Shown: positions 1 to 8,174, counted from the stretch's first letter. The stretch is DNA of 12,097 bases from Candidatus Sodaliphilus limicaballi (GCA_018065815.1 JAGHSP010000111.1:1-12097); one strand, 5' to 3'. Program-made: numbers and translations. Notes: generated from the letters alone by a model not told the origin.

Positions 1-19
1 ATCTCCCGCAGGTCCCGTT

Positions 20-39
20 CCCGGCGGTTCTCCGCCGGG
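20..39. other. GC-rich perfect hairpin at the window edge
   Basis: An 8-bp perfect stem (20-27 with 32-39) closes a TTCT loop. No T-run follows directly on the plus strand, so it is not a clear terminator. It may lie inside the end or start of a gene that is cut by the window: on the minus strand an ATG at 50-48 opens a frame reading MELPHPAENRRERDLRE to the edge, while the three plus frames end at stops at 40-42, 43-45 and 124-126. None of these short stretches can be assigned. Confidence 0.4.
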
Positions 40-56
40 TGAGGTAATTCCATTTT

Positions 57-79
57 GCTTGCAGAGCAAGCTATTTTCT
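57..79 (+). terminator. weak terminator-like hairpin
   Basis: GCTTG (57-61) pairs with CAAGC (67-71) across a five-base loop, followed by TATTTTCT. This could end a plus-strand transcript entering from the left. The stem is only 5 bp, so the call is tentative. Confidence 0.25.
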
Positions 80-161
80 AAGCGAAGCATAAAAATCATA
101 ATAAAAATATTTTCTTTTTTTACCTGACAACAATTAATTAAGATAAAAGACGTCTTATCAC

Positions 162-3100
162 ATGAGAAAATTGTACCGCTTTACCCCGCTTGTCATGATT
201 GTGACGGTGATATTGCTTCAGGCTTGCAGCGCCAAGAAGAATACCGCCGGCTCGCGCTTTTGGCAGGCGCTAAACACCAGGTACAATGTCTATTACCACG
301 GAAAAACAAACTACGACGAGCAAATCAAGATTGTAGAAGACGAGTATCAGGACGACTACTCGCAGCGCCTTTTCGTTCATCCTGCCGAGGCCAAGTCGAG
401 CCCCAAGGCGCCTCAGCCCGGAGGCAGCTTTGACCGCACCATCGAGAAGATGCAGAAGGCTATCGCACTGCACTCTATCAAGAAAAAACCTAACCGTAAG
501 GCAGGAAAGGGCAATGACCCCAAGTACAAGGAATGGATGAAACGCGATGAGTACAACCCGTTCCTGCACAACGCCTGGTACCTGCTCGCCAAGAGCGAGT
601 ACATGAAGGGCGACTTCCTCAACGCGGCAGCTACGTTCCGCTACATCTACCGCCACTTCACATGGAAGGAAGAGCTCTCGCAAGAGGCCCAAGTGTGGGA
701 GGCGCTGTGCTACTGCGCTATGGGGTGGACCAACGAGGCCGACAACGTGCTGGCACACGTCCACATCGACAAAATCGAGAACAAGCGCATACGCTCGCTT
801 GCCAACCTTGCCTTTGCCGACTACTACATCAAGGAGAAGAGAAACGAGCAGGCAATCCCCTATCTTGCCGAAGCCGTGAAAGGAATGGGCGGGTCGCAAA
901 AAGTGCGCCTTAACTTCCTCCTGGGACAGCTCTATGAAGACGCCGGCAGCAACAACCTGGCCTACCTGGCCTACAAGAAAGCAGGCAGCAGCAACAGCAG
1001 CACATACCGCACCAAGTTCAACGCGCGCATCAAGCAGAGCGCCGTGTTCACAGGCACCAACGTGAGCAGCGAGGTCAAGGCACTGCGCAACATGGCACGA
1101 TTTGACCGCAACAAGGAATACCTCGACCAAATCTACTATGCGATAGGCAACCTCTATCTCTCGCGCCAGGACACCGTCCGCGCCATTGAGAACTACATCA
1201 AGGCTGCCGAGAAGAGCACACGCAACGGCGTGGACAAGGCCATCAGCCAGCTCACCCTGGGCGGCGTTTACTTCGCACAGCACAAGTATGACCTGGCACA
1301 GCCCTGCTATGCCGAGGGTATCACACAAATCAACGAGGATTATCCTAACTACAAGATGCTCAAGCACCGCAGCGACGTGCTCGACGAACTTGCCGTTTAC
1401 TCGCAGAACGTCACCTTGCAGGACTCGCTGCTCAAACTCTCAGAAATGTCGCTCGACGAGCAGAAGAAGGTGATCAAGAAAATCATCGACGAGCTCAAGA
1501 AGAAAGAAAAAGAAGAGGAAGAAGCCGCCAAGCGCGAGGAATACCTGGCGCAGCAAGGGGCGCAGGGCAACACACTGCCCGCCGGCAAGAACCAGCCCAC
1601 GGCATTCCAAATGAACAACGACAACTCATGGTATTTCTATAACGACGCCACCAAGAACGCCGGCAAGACCGCCTTCCAGCAGAAGTGGGGCAACCGCAAG
1701 CTCGAGGACAACTGGCGCCGACGCAACAAGAACACCTTCTCGCTGGGCGATGACTCTGATGACACGTCAACAGCCGCGGCAAGCGACTCAACCGCCAGTG
1801 CAGCAGGAAACGACAGCACCGCCGTCGATAAGGAAGCGCTCAAGCGTGCCGAGGACCCGCACTTCGAGGAATACTACCTCAAGCAGATTCCCAAGACCGA
1901 AGAGCAGAAGCAAGCCGCACACGACATCATTGCCGAGGGCTTGTACAACATGGGCATCATACTCAAGGACAAGCTCGAAGACCCCGATGCCGCCGAGTTC
2001 CAGTTCAACGAACTCATGCGCCGCTACCCCGGCAACGAATATCGACTTGAGGCATATTATAATATGTATCTCATGTACATGCGATATGACCGCATAGGCA
2101 AGGCCGAGGCATGCCGCGACACTATCCTCACCAGCTTTGCCGACTCCAAGTATGGTCTCGCAATGCAGGATCCCGACTACCTCGACAACCTCAAGAACAT
2201 GGAGACCGACCAGGAATACATGTATGAGCAGGCCTATAACGACTATTTGAGCAACAACAACGAGGCTGTGCACGAGGCCTATGCCGAGATGATGCGCAAG
2301 TACCCCTTGTCGAAGATCATGCCCAAGTTCATGTTTATCGACGCCCTCAGCTATGTCACCCAGCGCGACTACGAGCAGTTCAAGACCACAATCAAGGACC
2401 TGCTGCAACGCTATCCCGAGACCGACATCACTCCCGTGGCGTCGGGCATCGTCAAGCAACTCAACTCCGGACGCAAGCTCACCGGCGGTTCAAGCAACAC
2501 CCGTGGCATGATATGGAGCACAAGACTGGGCAACGACTCTACGCCCGAGGGCATCGAGCGCAAGTTCACGCCGTTCAAGGACGACTTCGACAAGCCGCAC
2601 GTGTTCATCATCCTCTACCCCACCGACTCCGTAAGCTCCAACATGCTCCTATACGAGGTGGCACGCCACAACTTCAACACATTCGTGGTTAAGGACTATG
2701 ACCTCGAACAGATGACCTTCGGCCGTCTGGGACTCCTATGTGTCAAAGGATTTGCCAACTATGACGAGGTGGTTCACTACCGCACAGTCTTTGAGGAAGA
2801 CAAAGACATGGTCATCCCCGAGGGGCTGCACCAGGTGCTCATCAGCGAGGGCAACTTCCAGCTGCTGCTCAACGAGGGTCGCTCGTTTGAGGATTACTTC
2901 AACTACCTCGAGCACAAGAACGACGAGGATGTAGAAGGCAAGGTCCCCGAACTAGAGAAGCAAGACGAAGAAACTGACGAGCAAGACGCTAACCAGGACG
3001 ATGCCGAGGCCAAGAAGAAAGCCGAGGCAGAGGCTAAACGCAAGGAAGCCGAGGCCAAGAAGAAAGCCGAGGCAGAGGCTAAACGCAAAGAAGCCGAAGC

Positions 3101-4286
3101 CAAGAAGAAAGCCGAGGCAGAGGCTAAACGCAAGGAAGCCGAAGCCAAGAGAAAAGCCGAGGCAGAGGCAAGGCGCAACGAAGCCGAAGCCAAGCGCAAA
3201 GAAGCCGAGGCAAAGAGACTTGCCGAGGAAGAAGCAAGACAACTCGCCGAAGCAGAGGGCAAGATGCTCACCGAGGACAAAACCAAGCAAGATCCCGCTA
3301 GCAACATTGCCAGCGACGAGAGCGGAAACGTTGTGACCGAGGAGACCAAGGCCAACGAGGACAAGAAACAGCGCACCGTGTCGCGCGAGCAGCTCATGCG
3401 CAGCCGCCGTGCCCGCGACGCCGAGGCCAACGCACAAGCCGAAGAAAAGAGCAATGAAACCGCCGCCGATAACGACAGCGAGAAAAAACGCTCGGTCAAG
3501 GACAAGAAGGACAACGACAACGCTAACGCAAAACGAGAAGAAGAAGCTAAACGCAAGGAACAAGAGGCGCAGCGCAAAGAGCAAGAGGCTCGCCGCAAAG
3601 CCGAACAGGCAGAGCGCAAGCGTGCCCAGATAGAGCGACAGAAGCAAGAAGAAGCCGAGAAACGCGCCGAGGAGGCTAAACTCAAGGAAGACATCAAGCA
3701 AGAACAGCGTGATGCCAAGGCCAATGAGAAAGCCGAGCAGAAGCGCCTCAAAGAAGCGGAGAAGGACGAGAAAGCACGCGAGAAAGAATTGAAGAAGCTC
3801 GAGAAGAAACAGCAAGACTCAATCAAGCGTGCCGAGAAGCAGGCCGAGAAACTGCTCAAGAAGCAGCAAAAGGCCCGCGAGGACTCTATACGCCGTGCCG
3901 ACATCGCCCGCGAAGACTCGCTCAACGCCCTTGACCAGGCACGCATCGACGCCCGCAAGCAAGCCGAGAGAGACAAGTATCAGGAAGCCCGCGACAAAGA
4001 ACAGGCCAAGATTGATGCTAAGAAGCAGCAAGAAAAAGAGCGCAAGGAGCGTGCCAAGGCTCGCGAGCAGGAACGCAAAGCCAAGGAGAAAGAACGCAAG
4101 GCCAAGCAGAAAGAGCGTGAAAAGCAACGCAAGGAACGCGAGAAACAACGCAAAGCCGAGCAAAAGGCCAAGCAAGAAGCCGCCAAGCAGAAACAAAAGG
4201 AGCGTGAAGAAGCTGCAAAGCAGAAGGAGCGTGAACGCAAAGAATCGCGCGACGCCAGCCGTTCAGCACGCAACAACAAGAAATAG
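162..4286 (+). CDS. porW: PorW/SprE-like TPR lipoprotein with a long TolA-like helical tail
   Basis: Probable outer-membrane lipoprotein of the PorW/SprE family, which is required for type IX secretion and gliding motility. Seen: a hydrophobic signal with lipobox L19-Q-A-C22; a following FWQALNTRYNVYYHG segment typical of the family; TPR-like helical pairs at about 130-400 and 588-770; and the conserved WYFYN (490-494) ... WGNRKLEDNWRR (509-520) signature. The family's C-terminal domain sits at about 811-918, with VKGFANYDE and LISEGNFQLLL blocks. Known members are, as I recall, about 600-900 residues, so the extra length is striking: residues about 948-1025 and 1124-1374 are almost wholly Ala/Glu/Lys/Arg, joined by a less regular linker. 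The first block carries 15-residue tandem repeats and the last ~130 residues are strongly basic. The start is chosen because it gives a proper lipoprotein signal. Family assignment is fairly sure; whether this organism has a working type IX system is not shown here. Confidence 0.85.
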   Translation: MRKLYRFTPLVMIVTVILLQACSAKKNTAGSRFWQALNTRYNVYYHGKTNYDEQIKIVEDEYQDDYSQRLFVHPAEAKSSPKAPQPGGSFDRTIEKMQKAIALHSIKKKPNRKAGKGNDPKYKEWMKRDEYNPFLHNAWYLLAKSEYMKGDFLNAAATFRYIYRHFTWKEELSQEAQVWEALCYCAMGWTNEADNVLAHVHIDKIENKRIRSLANLAFADYYIKEKRNEQAIPYLAEAVKGMGGSQKVRLNFLLGQLYEDAGSNNLAYLAYKKAGSSNSSTYRTKFNARIKQSAVFTGTNVSSEVKALRNMARFDRNKEYLDQIYYAIGNLYLSRQDTVRAIENYIKAAEKSTRNGVDKAISQLTLGGVYFAQHKYDLAQPCYAEGITQINEDYPNYKMLKHRSDVLDELAVYSQNVTLQDSLLKLSEMSLDEQKKVIKKIIDELKKKEKEEEEAAKREEYLAQQGAQGNTLPAGKNQPTAFQMNNDNSWYFYNDATKNAGKTAFQQKWGNRKLEDNWRRRNKNTFSLGDDSDDTSTAAASDSTASAAGNDSTAVDKEALKRAEDPHFEEYYLKQIPKTEEQKQAAHDIIAEGLYNMGIILKDKLEDPDAAEFQFNELMRRYPGNEYRLEAYYNMYLMYMRYDRIGKAEACRDTILTSFADSKYGLAMQDPDYLDNLKNMETDQEYMYEQAYNDYLSNNNEAVHEAYAEMMRKYPLSKIMPKFMFIDALSYVTQRDYEQFKTTIKDLLQRYPETDITPVASGIVKQLNSGRKLTGGSSNTRGMIWSTRLGNDSTPEGIERKFTPFKDDFDKPHVFIILYPTDSVSSNMLLYEVARHNFNTFVVKDYDLEQMTFGRLGLLCVKGFANYDEVVHYRTVFEEDKDMVIPEGLHQVLISEGNFQLLLNEGRSFEDYFNYLEHKNDEDVEGKVPELEKQDEETDEQDANQDDAEAKKKAEAEAKRKEAEAKKKAEAEAKRKEAEAKKKAEAEAKRKEAEAKRKAEAEARRNEAEAKRKEAEAKRLAEEEARQLAEAEGKMLTEDKTKQDPASNIASDESGNVVTEETKANEDKKQRTVSREQLMRSRRARDAEANAQAEEKSNETAADNDSEKKRSVKDKKDNDNANAKREEEAKRKEQEAQRKEQEARRKAEQAERKRAQIERQKQEEAEKRAEEAKLKEDIKQEQRDAKANEKAEQKRLKEAEKDEKAREKELKKLEKKQQDSIKRAEKQAEKLLKKQQKAREDSIRRADIAREDSLNALDQARIDARKQAERDKYQEARDKEQAKIDAKKQQEKERKERAKAREQERKAKEKERKAKQKEREKQRKEREKQRKAEQKAKQEAAKQKQKEREEAAKQKERERKESRDASRSARNNKK
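3003..3182 (+). repeat. 45-bp in-frame tandem repeat, four units
   Basis: Four head-to-tail 45-bp units at 3003-3047, 3048-3092, 3093-3137 and 3138-3182 encode AEAKKKAEAEAKRKE and variants (residues 948-1007). Units 2 and 3 each differ from unit 1 by one silent third-base change; unit 4 is more diverged, and a decayed fifth unit follows. Near identity at silent sites points to recent duplication or ongoing homogenisation, so the unit number may vary between strains. Confidence 0.9.
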
Positions 4287-4316
4287 CGATAGTCACCAAC
4301 TTACAGATTTATAGAC

Positions 4317-6104
4317 ATGAAGAGAACTTTACTACTTGCAGCAGTGGTTGTGGCAATGACCGCAAGCGCACACACCAAGAGCGAAATGGTGCAGCAAGCG
4401 CCAGCGATGCCCGAGGTAGTCACCACCCCCGAGGTAGTGGTTGAAACCGCGCCCGTGCACCGTCTCACCGCAGCCGAGGTAAAGGCACAACACAAAGTTG
4501 CGCCCAAGGATAACGTCAAGGCATGGTACAATCGTCCCGCAGGCACCATGTGGCAGACCTATATCACCACCGACAACGTCAAGAACCCTCCATTCAAAGC
4601 ATGTTATGCCCCCTACCTGAACGTCAACCCATGGAGGAACTATACGTTTGAGAGCTCATCAACCGGCGCTGTCTCGCAAGAATGGAAAGTTTATTATCGC
4701 AGGAAAATAACAACCTATACCACTCCTAGCGTCGATTTATACTGGGGATGCCAGACCGATACTATCCCGGTTCTCACAGCCTATGGCACTAACGGCAGCA
4801 GCGAATACACCCCCGCGGGCTACAACGGCAGCATCAAGCAAGCCTCCTACATCAACGGCTACTCCAACTACATAGGCCAGTACAAACCGGGCAACTCACA
4901 GCACTTCTGGTCTTCGCCCAAGTTCTTCGGCTCTGACAGCAACCGCGACGGATCAGTGAAATCAGGTGCCTACACATCCAAAGTTAACGACGCCAGCGGA
5001 CAACCAGCAGGACGTCTCATGGGAAAGAACAGCGTGAACCTCAACGGCATGGCTATCGCTGCCGAGGCTCCCGTCGCGCCATACGTTATCACCCGCGTGG
5101 GACTGCGCTACCAAAACTTATTGCTGGACCAGACTTCTACCGTCCCCATTACAGCAACAATCTACAAGCTCAACTCGGTTCCTGCCTACAATAGCGACGG
5201 TGCGCCCGTCGTGATGGGCGAACCCAGCGAAGTGCTTGCCACAGCGACCGTCAACGTGAGCACGGCATGGCTCGCAACCCAACGCGAGCAATACAGAGGC
5301 ACCGACGGCGCTTACACCGGCATCCTGCCCATCGCGTTGAAAGAGCCTCTTGAGGTGAACAGCGCTATCCTCGTGTGTGTTGATGGATATAACGTGGATG
5401 CTGTCAATGCCGATTTCACCTCGGTATATAGCGCCGACTACTTTGACGAGGGCCATGGCGAGATTGGTTACCTGAAAACCGTCGATTACTATACCGGCCT
5501 GCCCATCTTTGTGGGCATGTGCGGCGGTTTCGTGAACTCTTCGATCCACACTGCCCCCGCAGTGCTTCTCGACGTGGAACGCCGCTTCCTGGAGTTCAAC
5601 AAGGCCGAGGAGAGCGGACTGTGGAACGCACCCGCCGAGAAATCAGACTCGATAGTAGATATATTCAGCTACCTGCCCTCCGCACAAATCAACGTCAAAA
5701 TCACCGAGGTTGACAAGGCCGGCAACACGCTGAACGACGGCAACGCCCCCAGCTGGGTGAGCGTGACGCTGAAAGATCAGACCGACCCCTGGGGCAACCC
5801 TCTGGGCTCGGGCATCATCAACATGAATGTGAGCGTGAATGACAACAGCGCACAGCAACGCGCGGCACAGATTGACCTGTCGTTTGCTGGTGCTCACCTC
5901 GTTTACAACGTGGTGCAGGCTGGCACCGCGCCCGAGTATGATGGCGACGTGAACGGAGACGGCATGGTGGATATCAAGGACGTGAACATTGCTGTCAACA
6001 TCATCCTGGGCAAAGCCAACAAGGAAGACTACCCCAACGGCAACAAGGTCAACGACATCAAAGACATGAACGTAATACTCAACTCTATCCTGGGCGCCAA
6101 ATAA
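4317..6104 (+). CDS. exported BACON-dockerin protein of unknown function
   Basis: A 595-residue exported protein whose catalytic or binding role I do not recognise. Seen: a signal peptide (MKRTLLLAAVVVAMTASA, cleavage near residue 18-20); a Pro/Val/Glu-rich linker to about residue 60; a large Tyr/Asn/Ser-rich body, probably beta-rich; a BACON-like Ig-type domain at about 425-537, with PSWVSV at 478-483 and a closing VYNVVQAG strand; and a dockerin-like module at 543-595. The first calcium loop is canonical (DVNGDGMVDIKD, 544-555). The second (NGNKVNDIKD, about 574-583) is shortened and lacks the leading Asp residues, so it probably binds calcium poorly. Similar C-terminal modules are common on Bacteroidales surface or secreted proteins. 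No typical type IX C-terminal sorting domain is evident. It starts 30 bp after the PorW-like gene and could be co-transcribed; no clear promoter was found in the gap. Confidence 0.85.
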   Translation: MKRTLLLAAVVVAMTASAHTKSEMVQQAPAMPEVVTTPEVVVETAPVHRLTAAEVKAQHKVAPKDNVKAWYNRPAGTMWQTYITTDNVKNPPFKACYAPYLNVNPWRNYTFESSSTGAVSQEWKVYYRRKITTYTTPSVDLYWGCQTDTIPVLTAYGTNGSSEYTPAGYNGSIKQASYINGYSNYIGQYKPGNSQHFWSSPKFFGSDSNRDGSVKSGAYTSKVNDASGQPAGRLMGKNSVNLNGMAIAAEAPVAPYVITRVGLRYQNLLLDQTSTVPITATIYKLNSVPAYNSDGAPVVMGEPSEVLATATVNVSTAWLATQREQYRGTDGAYTGILPIALKEPLEVNSAILVCVDGYNVDAVNADFTSVYSADYFDEGHGEIGYLKTVDYYTGLPIFVGMCGGFVNSSIHTAPAVLLDVERRFLEFNKAEESGLWNAPAEKSDSIVDIFSYLPSAQINVKITEVDKAGNTLNDGNAPSWVSVTLKDQTDPWGNPLGSGIINMNVSVNDNSAQQRAAQIDLSFAGAHLVYNVVQAGTAPEYDGDVNGDGMVDIKDVNIAVNIILGKANKEDYPNGNKVNDIKDMNVILNSILGAK

Positions 6105-6123
6105 ACAAGGCACCACAAGCCAC

Positions 6124-6170
6124 AACATGCGTGATTGACGGTCCTAAGCCTCAATCACGCATGTTTCTTG
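6124..6170 (+). terminator. strong hairpin terminator after the BACON-dockerin gene
   Basis: A perfect 15-bp stem (6124-6138 with 6151-6165) closes a 12-base loop 19 bases after the stop codon. It is followed by a short T-rich stretch (TTCTT). The U-tract is modest, but stem quality and position fit an intrinsic terminator. Confidence 0.7.
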
Positions 6171-6197
6171 TAACCCATTGCGCGAGATTAGACCATT

Positions 6198-6243
6198 GGT
6201 GTATAGGGACGATTTTGGGGGTAGCTATACACCGCTGTTTTTT
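6198..6243 (+). terminator. second terminator-like hairpin with a T6 run
   Basis: GGTGTATAG (6198-6206) pairs perfectly with CTATACACC (6225-6233) over an 18-base loop, followed by GCTG and six Ts (6238-6243). It may back up the first terminator. Its left arm is also part of a direct repeat with 6401-6419, so it may instead belong to a repeat element. Confidence 0.5.
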
Positions 6244-6249
6244 GTGGAC

Positions 6250-6388
6250 TCCCCGCGCGGATCTCACAGATAACACAGATTTAATAATAACTGAAAGAAA
6301 TTAAAATAATTAGAATAATATTTCTTTTTCAGTTAAGTCAGAGATCTGTTGTTAATTTTTTCGTGAGACCGTGAGATCTGCGCGGGGA
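6250..6388. repeat. 139-bp imperfect palindromic element
   Basis: The ends 6251-6267 and 6371-6387 are inverted copies over 17 bases with a single G-T wobble. The arms continue with TAACACAGAT (6271-6280) against ATCTGTTGTTA (6345-6355) and AACTGAAAGAAAT against ATTTCTTTTTCAGTT (6320-6334), each with small insertions. The whole can fold into one long hairpin with an AT-rich apex. It contains no coding sequence. It resembles a small non-autonomous mobile or REP-like repeat; the family is not identified. Confidence 0.75.
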
Positions 6389-6454
6389 TATTACCCAAAT
6401 ACCATTGGCGAATAGTTACTTTTGCATGCGAAATTACACAAAATTTCTAAACGA

Positions 6455-6474
6455 CACAAGTTTTTTGGCTTGTG
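6455..6474 (-). terminator. weak hairpin after the nucleoside kinase
   Basis: CACAAG (6455-6460) and CTTGTG (6469-6474) form a 6-bp stem about ten bases past the minus-strand stop codon, followed on that strand by TCGTTT and then a TTTT run further on. Position suits a terminator but the stem and U-tract are weak. Confidence 0.3.
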
Positions 6475-6483
6475 AAATGCTTA

Positions 6484-8145
6484 TTAATATGTGAAAGACG
6501 AGCCGCCCAGGAATTCTCGCAACAGCGATGTGCTGGGGATGTCTTTCTCATCGAGGGGCTCGAAGTAGTTGAGGAACTTGAGCAGCCTGTGAGCCTCGGC
6601 ATACTCTGGCGAGTTGACGGGCACCTGGCTCAGCACAGGCTCGGCGTGCATCTTCATCACCGCGAGCTCGAAGATGAGCGACGAGTTGAAGGTGGCGTCG
6701 GCATTCTCCTGGAAGGGATAGATCCACTTGTCCTCGCCACGGCGCACGCTAGCCCAGCGGGCAATGGTGCTCTGGGCGTTGCTGCCGCGATACTTGTTGT
6801 CGCGCACGATGCGGCGCAGCAGGCGGTTGTCGCTGGTGGGGATCCAGTTGTGGTCGTCAATGCTCAACGTGGTGAGGGCGCTCACATAGAGGCGGAACTT
6901 CTGCTCCTCGGGAATCTGCTTGGTGAGCTCGGGGTTGAGGCCGTGTATGCCCTCGATGAGGAGTATGTTGTTCTTCTCGAGCTTGAGTGTGTTGCCGCGG
7001 TACTCACGGCTGCCGGTGGTGAAGTTGTAGGTGGGCATAGCCACTTCCTCACCGGCGAGCAGGCGCGTGAGGTCGCTGTTGAACAGCTCCAGGTCGAGCG
7101 CATAGAGCGACTCGTAGTCGTAGTCGCCACTCTCGTCGCGCGGAGTCTTGTCGCGGTTAACGAAGTAGTTGTCCAGCTCTATTACCTTGGGCATGATATA
7201 GTTAGTCACCAGCTGGATAGCCAGTCGCTTGCTCGAAGTGGTCTTTCCGCTCGACGACGGTCCTGCGATGAGCACCACACGTGCGCCGCCAGCCTGGTAA
7301 CGCTTCGCTATCTCGTGGGCTATGGCGGCAAACATCTTGTTGTGCAGCGCCTCGGCCACGTTGATGAGCATGGGCGCCTTCTTCTCCCTGATGGCCTTGT
7401 TGAGTATTCCCACGTCGCCCAGACCTATGATATCGTTGAAAGCCACATAGTCGGTAAACGCCTTGAACATCTTGGGTTGCTTCTCGGCCACAGCAGGCTG
7501 CATGTCCTTGTCGGGGGCAAGCAGTATCATGCCGCTCTCGTAGGGCTGCAGGTCAAATGACGTGAGCATGCCGGTGCGAGGCACTAGCGGGCCGTAGAAA
7601 GCATCGGCCAGATTGTCGAGGGTGTAGTAGGTGTAATAGAAATCTTTGCAGGTAGAGAGCACGCGCACCTTGTCGTTGAGCCCTTGCTCTTCAAATAGGC
7701 GTGCCACGTCCTGTGTGGGTTCTTCGTGACGCACCAGCGGCAGGTCCTGCGCAATGATTTCCTGCATGTGGGCCTTGAGCGCCGCCACCATAGAGGCGTC
7801 GAGAGTGGCATGCTCGTGCTTGATGCGGCAGTAGTAACCGCCCTTGAGCGAATGCTCAATGCGCAGGCGCTTGCCAGGATAGAGGTCGGTAATGGCCTTG
7901 TAGAGAACCATGCACAGCGAGTGCACATAACAGCGCGCTCCGGCAGGATGGCTGTAGTCCAGGAACTCGACCTGTTTGGGGCTGTAGATATTGAAAGACA
8001 GGTCCACAACCTTGTTGTTAACCAACGCACACAAGGGCTGCATGTCAATCTCAAGCACGCCCAGAACGTCGAGCAACGAGTCGCCTCCATTCACAGCAAC
8101 ATATTCTTGTGTATTCTTGCAAAAGATTTTTATACTGTTGTTCAT
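6484..8145 (-). CDS. TGS-domain nucleoside (uridine-type) kinase
   Basis: A 553-residue cytoplasmic kinase that probably phosphorylates uridine/cytidine or a related nucleoside with ATP in pyrimidine salvage. Residues 1-64 look like a TGS domain. Residues about 65-220 resemble the second N-terminal domain of threonyl-tRNA synthetase, but the zinc-type HxxxH motif is HSLCM (75-79), so the tRNA-editing site is probably lost. The kinase domain follows, with Walker A GPSSSGKT at 295-302, a substrate/metal segment ELDNYF around D325, and IEGIHGLNP around E398. This fusion is a known architecture in Bacteroidetes and some other bacteria, usually annotated nucleoside kinase or uridine kinase. The true substrate cannot be read from the sequence. 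The gene converges on the BACON-dockerin gene and diverges from rsmH, so it is probably monocistronic here. The start gives a complete TGS domain. Confidence 0.88.
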   Translation of the reverse strand: MNNSIKIFCKNTQEYVAVNGGDSLLDVLGVLEIDMQPLCALVNNKVVDLSFNIYSPKQVEFLDYSHPAGARCYVHSLCMVLYKAITDLYPGKRLRIEHSLKGGYYCRIKHEHATLDASMVAALKAHMQEIIAQDLPLVRHEEPTQDVARLFEEQGLNDKVRVLSTCKDFYYTYYTLDNLADAFYGPLVPRTGMLTSFDLQPYESGMILLAPDKDMQPAVAEKQPKMFKAFTDYVAFNDIIGLGDVGILNKAIREKKAPMLINVAEALHNKMFAAIAHEIAKRYQAGGARVVLIAGPSSSGKTTSSKRLAIQLVTNYIMPKVIELDNYFVNRDKTPRDESGDYDYESLYALDLELFNSDLTRLLAGEEVAMPTYNFTTGSREYRGNTLKLEKNNILLIEGIHGLNPELTKQIPEEQKFRLYVSALTTLSIDDHNWIPTSDNRLLRRIVRDNKYRGSNAQSTIARWASVRRGEDKWIYPFQENADATFNSSLIFELAVMKMHAEPVLSQVPVNSPEYAEAHRLLKFLNYFEPLDEKDIPSTSLLREFLGGSSFTY

Positions 8146-8174
8146 CGTTGAATAGTATTTTTGGTTACAGGTCG

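Noticed and set aside
270..1367. 365-codon minus-strand open frame opposite the PorW-like N-terminus
   Set aside because: A shadow of GC-rich plus-strand codons; the plus frame has a lipobox and family signatures.
2903..3976. Long minus-strand open frame (357 codons) opposite the helical tail
   Set aside because: It translates to Ser/Leu/Ala/Arg/Phe-rich low-complexity sequence, the mirror of Glu/Lys/Ala codons on the plus strand; no domain or start context supports it.
6417..6424. TACTTTTG matching the -7 promoter consensus on the plus strand
   Set aside because: There is no TTTG at the right distance upstream and no plus-strand gene downstream; it would only drive antisense transcription of the kinase.
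6472..7560. 362-codon plus-strand open frame antisense to the nucleoside kinase
   Set aside because: It lies opposite a clear kinase with P-loop motifs, and its translation is Val/Leu/Glu/His-biased without recognisable motifs.
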